Shown piece after piece: positions 6,101-7,825 of a stretch of 7,825 nucleotides of DNA. The notes beneath the pieces are model-generated. The model ran no database searches and was not told the origin of the DNA. It saw nothing but the letters and a program-made list of their open reading frames with translations. Position 1 is the stretch's first letter. Every line of letters starts with the position of its first letter. A program made the translations under genes and the position numbers. The stretch comes from an uncultured Bacteroidales bacterium (GTDB lineage Bacteria > Bacteroidota > Bacteroidia > Bacteroidales > P3). Location: contig CAMWIS010000075.1 of assembly GCA_947174375.1 (NCBI GenBank), forward strand, positions 1 through 7,825, read 5' to 3'.

Positions 6101-7825
6101 CGGCCTGAGCGCGAAAGAGGCGGCCATCGAAGCCGGTAAACGCCGGATGCGGCCGATTTTCCTGACCTCCTGCACGACCGCCTTGGGCGTTCTGCCGATG
6201 ATTATCAGCGGCGACGCGTTGTGGCGGCCGATGGGCGTGGTGATTTGCTTCGGTACGATGCTGTCGATTGCGTTGATTGTACTGATTATGCCGGTTTCCT
6301 ACTGGCAGATTTTCAAAATAGGCGGGCGGAAGCAAGCGGCCAAGGGCACGGTTTCCGACTTTCTGAGAAACAAGACGGCGGTAGCGCTTGTAGCGCTGAC
6401 GCTCGGCGGCATGGGTTTCGGCGACCGCCTGCAGGCGCAGAACGCCGCCGACACGGCTTCGGCCGCCACCGACACGCTTTACCTGTCGTTGGAAGACTGC
6501 CTGGAGCGGGCGCGGACGCAAGACCTGCGCATCCGCAATGCCGAACTGGACCAACGGGCCGCCTTGGCGCAGAAGCGCGAGGCCTTGGCCGCCTACTTCC
6601 CCACCGTGGCCGTGCAGGCGTTCGGCTTCGGCGCGTTGGACCCGCTGCTGGACATCGGCATCACCGACATTTTGGGCACGTCCGCGCCTGCCTATCAGAT
6701 TCAGCAACTTGTGGGCGAATGGGCGTCCAGCTTAGGCCTCAACAGCCGCTACGAAGCCCTCGGGCACGGCTATACGGCCGTGGTCTCGGCCACGCAACCG
6801 CTGTTTGCGGGCGGCCGCATCGTGAACGGCAACCGTTTGGCGCAAGTGGGCGTCACGGCCGCCGACCTGAAGAAAAGCCTGACGGTGCGCGAGACGGTCG
6901 AAGCCATCGAACGCGAATACTGGCAGGTGGTGTCGCTGCAAGAGAAGCGCGAGACGTTGCGGCAGGCGTTGACATTCCTCGACAACCTGCATAAAGACGT
7001 GGCCTCGGCACGCGCGGCCGGCCTGGCCACCCAAACCGACCTGCTGCAAGTGGAGTTGAAACGGAACGAACTGAAATCAAAGGAAATCGAACTCAACAAC
7101 GGCCTACTGTTGGCCAAAATGAACCTCTGTAACCAAATCGGCTTAGGCGTCCGCTTCGAAGACCTCGACCGCCTGTTTTTCTCCGACCGGCTGACCGACA
7201 TCGGCTCGCCCGAAACCGTTTACCAGGACGAAGAGAGCCTGTTGGCGCAACAGGAGGAGATGCAGCTGTTGAACCTTTCGGTGGAGGCCAAACGCTTGGA
7301 AAAGAAAATCGCCACCGGCGAGGCCATGCCCGCCATCGGCGTGGGCGCGACCTACGGCTACGGCAGCCTGCTCCACAACAAGGGCGAATGGAACGGGATG
7401 CTGTATGTGTCGGCCAAGATCCCGCTCTCGGACTGGGGCGGTCAGGCGCGCAAGATCCAACGCTACGACTATGAGTTGCAAAAGACCGAAAACGAGAAGG
7501 ACTTTTTAGCCGACCAACTGCTGTTGCAGTTGCGCAAACTCCGCTTCGACCTGCTGACGGCCTGGGAGCAGATGCAACTGGCGCGGGAAGCCGAACGCAC
7601 GGCCAAGGCAAGCATGGAACAGACGCAGGCGCACTACCGCGCGGGGCTGGCGGCCTTGTCGGAACTGTTGCAGGCCCAGTTGGCGCTGCGGGAGAGCGCC
7701 GACCGCCTGACCGACCAAAAAATCGCGTATAAAAACGCGCTGCAAGCCTATCTGAGCCGGATTCAGCGAGCTGAACCGACAACAAAAAAGGCGGTCGAAA
7801 AAACGACCGCCTCCAAATCTCCATC
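3189..7825 (+). CDS. RND efflux permease fused to a TolC-type outer membrane factor (3' end beyond window)
   Basis: One uninterrupted frame of 1545 codons. Residues 1-1040 form a full RND proton-driven exporter of the AcrB general type. Helix 1 is at about 17-36, periplasmic porter domain one at 37-335, helices 2-6 at 338-505, helix 7 at 550-571, porter domain two at 573-882, and helices 8-12 at 884-1036. The helix 4 proton-relay pair is D405-D406 in GMIVDDAI. The helix 10 relay lysine is replaced by R955 (VRNGIIMFE). R988 in MRPIFLTS corresponds to the conserved helix 11 arginine. A basic linker (1040-1062) and a hydrophobic segment (1063-1077) lead to a TolC-like channel domain (about 1096-1530). 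No ATG, GTG or TTG codon lies in frame between helix 12 and the hydrophobic segment, so a separate channel gene with its own signal peptide cannot start there. The ATG at 3189 overlaps the adaptor stop; an in-frame ATG at 3219 is the alternative start. Together with the adaptor this encodes all three parts of a tripartite pump. The substrate is unknown: drugs, detergents or lipids are all possible. Fused permease-channel proteins have, to my recollection, been annotated among Bacteroidota metal-type CusA/CzcA pumps. Confidence 0.92.
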   Translation, partial: MKAKQGFILQMILHKKIVYLLLVCLIGVGGVGLFLMNKDEYPTFEIKQGLIVGVYPGANAEEVEQQLTEPLEDLLFAFSEIDRERTYAYSQNGLCYIYTDLTVPADRKNEVWSKIKLKLNESKILLPPGVLAVRVLDEFSAVSALLITLEASDKSYREMSRYAEDLSRRLKTIPEVAKVAVLGDQTEEIALTVDMERLSAYGINPAALLWQYKTNSLQLPAGAIDNALIQAPLHFENRLTSEQAVADHLIFASPDGHAIRMGDVADVERRYKAPSSIVKYNGHTALVISVEMRPDNNIVAFGKDVDAVLAEFQLTLPESVRMNRITDQPKVVRNSVYSFLRDLAISMLVVIAVMLMLFPFRSALIASSGVPICIAVTLAFMYLCGIDLNTVTLAALIVVLGMIVDDAIITMDGYINHLGKQNAALANGPAQSEAQRHEMRIHAAEASARELFMPQFMATAAICAMFFPIKGLISGYLGEFVALFPYVITIALMTSLAYAMCVVPALEVRFIHSVTGDPTRPAKGVAAIQKRFFDGLQNIYNRAEAWCFRHPRATLLTGVVSIAVAVLLFTRLNVQMMPMAARDYFAVEIKLEGAAGLDETEAVADAMTRLLLDDRRVASVTAFIGTGAPRFNATYEPMLPGKHMAQLVVNTRSTKATEQILAELESRYEFAFPNARLRFKQMDYQAVKAPVAVELKGKRLETLLPAAEKIRRHMAGMHETLQWVHADYDGYQPVIEVSLAEEEAARLGVNNSLVSLSLAGLAGGQTLTTIWEDEGEIPVTLYSRAWNDSADYSALENQMVPTAVPGLSVPLRQVGRIYPDWNVTSRPHKAGTPSVSVSADMKQGCSQPEAMADLKRFVTDSILPMLPPDATVSYGGLSAVNKTVIPEILLSFICAVAVLFFFMLFHFKKISLAALTLTLSLLCMFGAFFGLWLFKLDFGLTAVLGLISLVGIIVRNGIIMFEYADELQMQHGLSAKEAAIEAGKRRMRPIFLTSCTTALGVLPMIISGDALWRPMGVVICFGTMLSIALIVLIMPVSYWQIFKIGGRKQAAKGTVSDFLRNKTAVALVALTLGGMGFGDRLQAQNAADTASAATDTLYLSLEDCLERARTQDLRIRNAELDQRAALAQKREALAAYFPTVAVQAFGFGALDPLLDIGITDILGTSAPAYQIQQLVGEWASSLGLNSRYEALGHGYTAVVSATQPLFAGGRIVNGNRLAQVGVTAADLKKSLTVRETVEAIEREYWQVVSLQEKRETLRQALTFLDNLHKDVASARAAGLATQTDLLQVELKRNELKSKEIELNNGLLLAKMNLCNQIGLGVRFEDLDRLFFSDRLTDIGSPETVYQDEESLLAQQEEMQLLNLSVEAKRLEKKIATGEAMPAIGVGATYGYGSLLHNKGEWNGMLYVSAKIPLSDWGGQARKIQRYDYELQKTENEKDFLADQLLLQLRKLRFDLLTAWEQMQLAREAERTAKASMEQTQAHYRAGLAALSELLQAQLALRESADRLTDQKIAYKNALQAYLSRIQRAEPTTKKAVEKTTASKSP
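6366..6437 (+). other. Internal signal-peptide-like segment at the permease-channel junction
   Basis: Residues 1060-1083 of the fused protein have the three parts of a Sec signal peptide. A basic n-region (R1060, K1062, plus earlier R1046, K1047 and K1052) is followed by a hydrophobic core (TAVALVALTLGGMGF, 1063-1077). A polar c-region (GDRLQAQN) has a plausible signal peptidase I site after A1083 (LQA/QN), a pattern common in Bacteroidota secreted proteins. Helix 12 of an RND permease ends in the cytoplasm, so this segment has the correct orientation to carry the channel domain out to the periplasm. It could be cleaved, or kept as a 13th membrane helix. Confidence 0.7.
6438..7825 (+). other. 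TolC-type outer membrane factor moiety of the fusion
   Basis: Residues 1084-1545 carry the two repeats expected of an outer membrane efflux channel. Repeat one opens with LYLSLEDCLERARTQDLRI (1097-1115) and AAYFPTVAVQ (1134-1143), the usual helix-then-strand entry. It passes through a strand region near 1192-1212 (YTAVVSATQPLFAGG) and a long coiled helix pair to about 1310. Repeat two opens near 1351 (AQQEEMQLLNLSVEAKRL), has strands at about 1380-1416 ending IPLSDWGG, then long helices ending YKNALQAYLSRI (1512-1523). That is the normal end of the family, so the domain looks complete although the stop codon is outside the window. There is no lipobox cysteine, so it resembles the non-lipidated type. 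Confidence 0.9.
7784..7812 (-). terminator. Intrinsic terminator of a convergent gene, inside the channel coding sequence
   Basis: Read on the minus strand, a 9-bp perfect stem AGGCGGTCG / CGACCGCCT (7812-7804 with 7797-7789) closes a 6-nt T loop and runs straight into TTTTTT (7789-7784). That is a typical Rho-independent terminator. On the plus strand the same hairpin is followed by CCAAATCT, with no T-run, so it should not act on the pump transcript. It implies a minus-strand gene starting to the right of the window. The plus-strand frame is still open across it. Confidence 0.75.

Noticed and set aside
6240..6440. Fusion as an artefact of a lost stop codon or a sequencing frameshift between two ordinary genes
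   Set aside because: Frame is kept on both sides, there is no long homopolymer at the junction, and no in-frame start codon exists that would give the channel its own signal peptide. Not fully excluded without resequencing.
5427..6707. A 426-codon open frame on the minus strand under the permease-channel junction
   Set aside because: Same composition artefact; no recognisable motifs, and it opposes a clearly coding strand.
7093..7824. A 243-codon minus-strand frame under the channel end
   Set aside because: Ser/Arg/Pro-rich shadow; it would run through the strong minus-strand terminator at 7784-7812 right at its start.

Overview
The window reads as GC-rich chromosomal DNA from a member of the Bacteroidota, most likely Bacteroidales. 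Two things point there. The promoters fit the group's TTG / TAnnTTTG pattern rather than the TTGACA / TATAAT pattern. The leftmost protein gene encodes a threonine-synthase-like PLP enzyme that I recognise as the cysteate synthase found in sulfonolipid-making Bacteroidota such as Alistipes. The genus is not fixed by the sequence; a Rikenellaceae/Alistipes-like source is my guess.

Layout. Bases 2-75 (minus) hold a tRNA-Pro(TGG) gene. Its own promoter sits in the 42-base gap behind the cysteate synthase gene (118-1410, minus). Bases 1411-1558 are a divergent intergenic region with probable back-to-back promoters. To the right, a plus-strand operon begins: a small lipoprotein of unknown function (1559-2119), a lipidated periplasmic adaptor of the AcrA/HlyD type (2152-3192), and a very long reading frame that starts at 3189 in a 4-base ATGA overlap with the adaptor and is still open at the window end.

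The long frame is the most striking item. Its first ~1040 codons are a complete 12-helix RND efflux permease. Without any stop codon or usable internal start, it continues through a basic cytoplasmic linker and a signal-peptide-like hydrophobic segment into an essentially complete TolC-type outer membrane factor. Inner-membrane pump and outer-membrane channel are therefore encoded as one polypeptide of more than 1545 residues, while the adaptor remains a separate gene. In the known tripartite pumps the permease and channel are both trimers and the adaptor is usually hexameric, so a 1:1 permease-channel fusion with a free adaptor makes stoichiometric sense. The preserved signal-peptide-like junction suggests a polyprotein cut by signal peptidase, or a tethered channel with a 13th membrane helix.

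At the right edge a 9-bp perfect hairpin with a T-run on the minus strand looks like the intrinsic terminator of a convergent gene beyond the window. It lies inside the still-open coding sequence of the channel moiety. I see no insertion sequence, CRISPR array, phage gene or rRNA.
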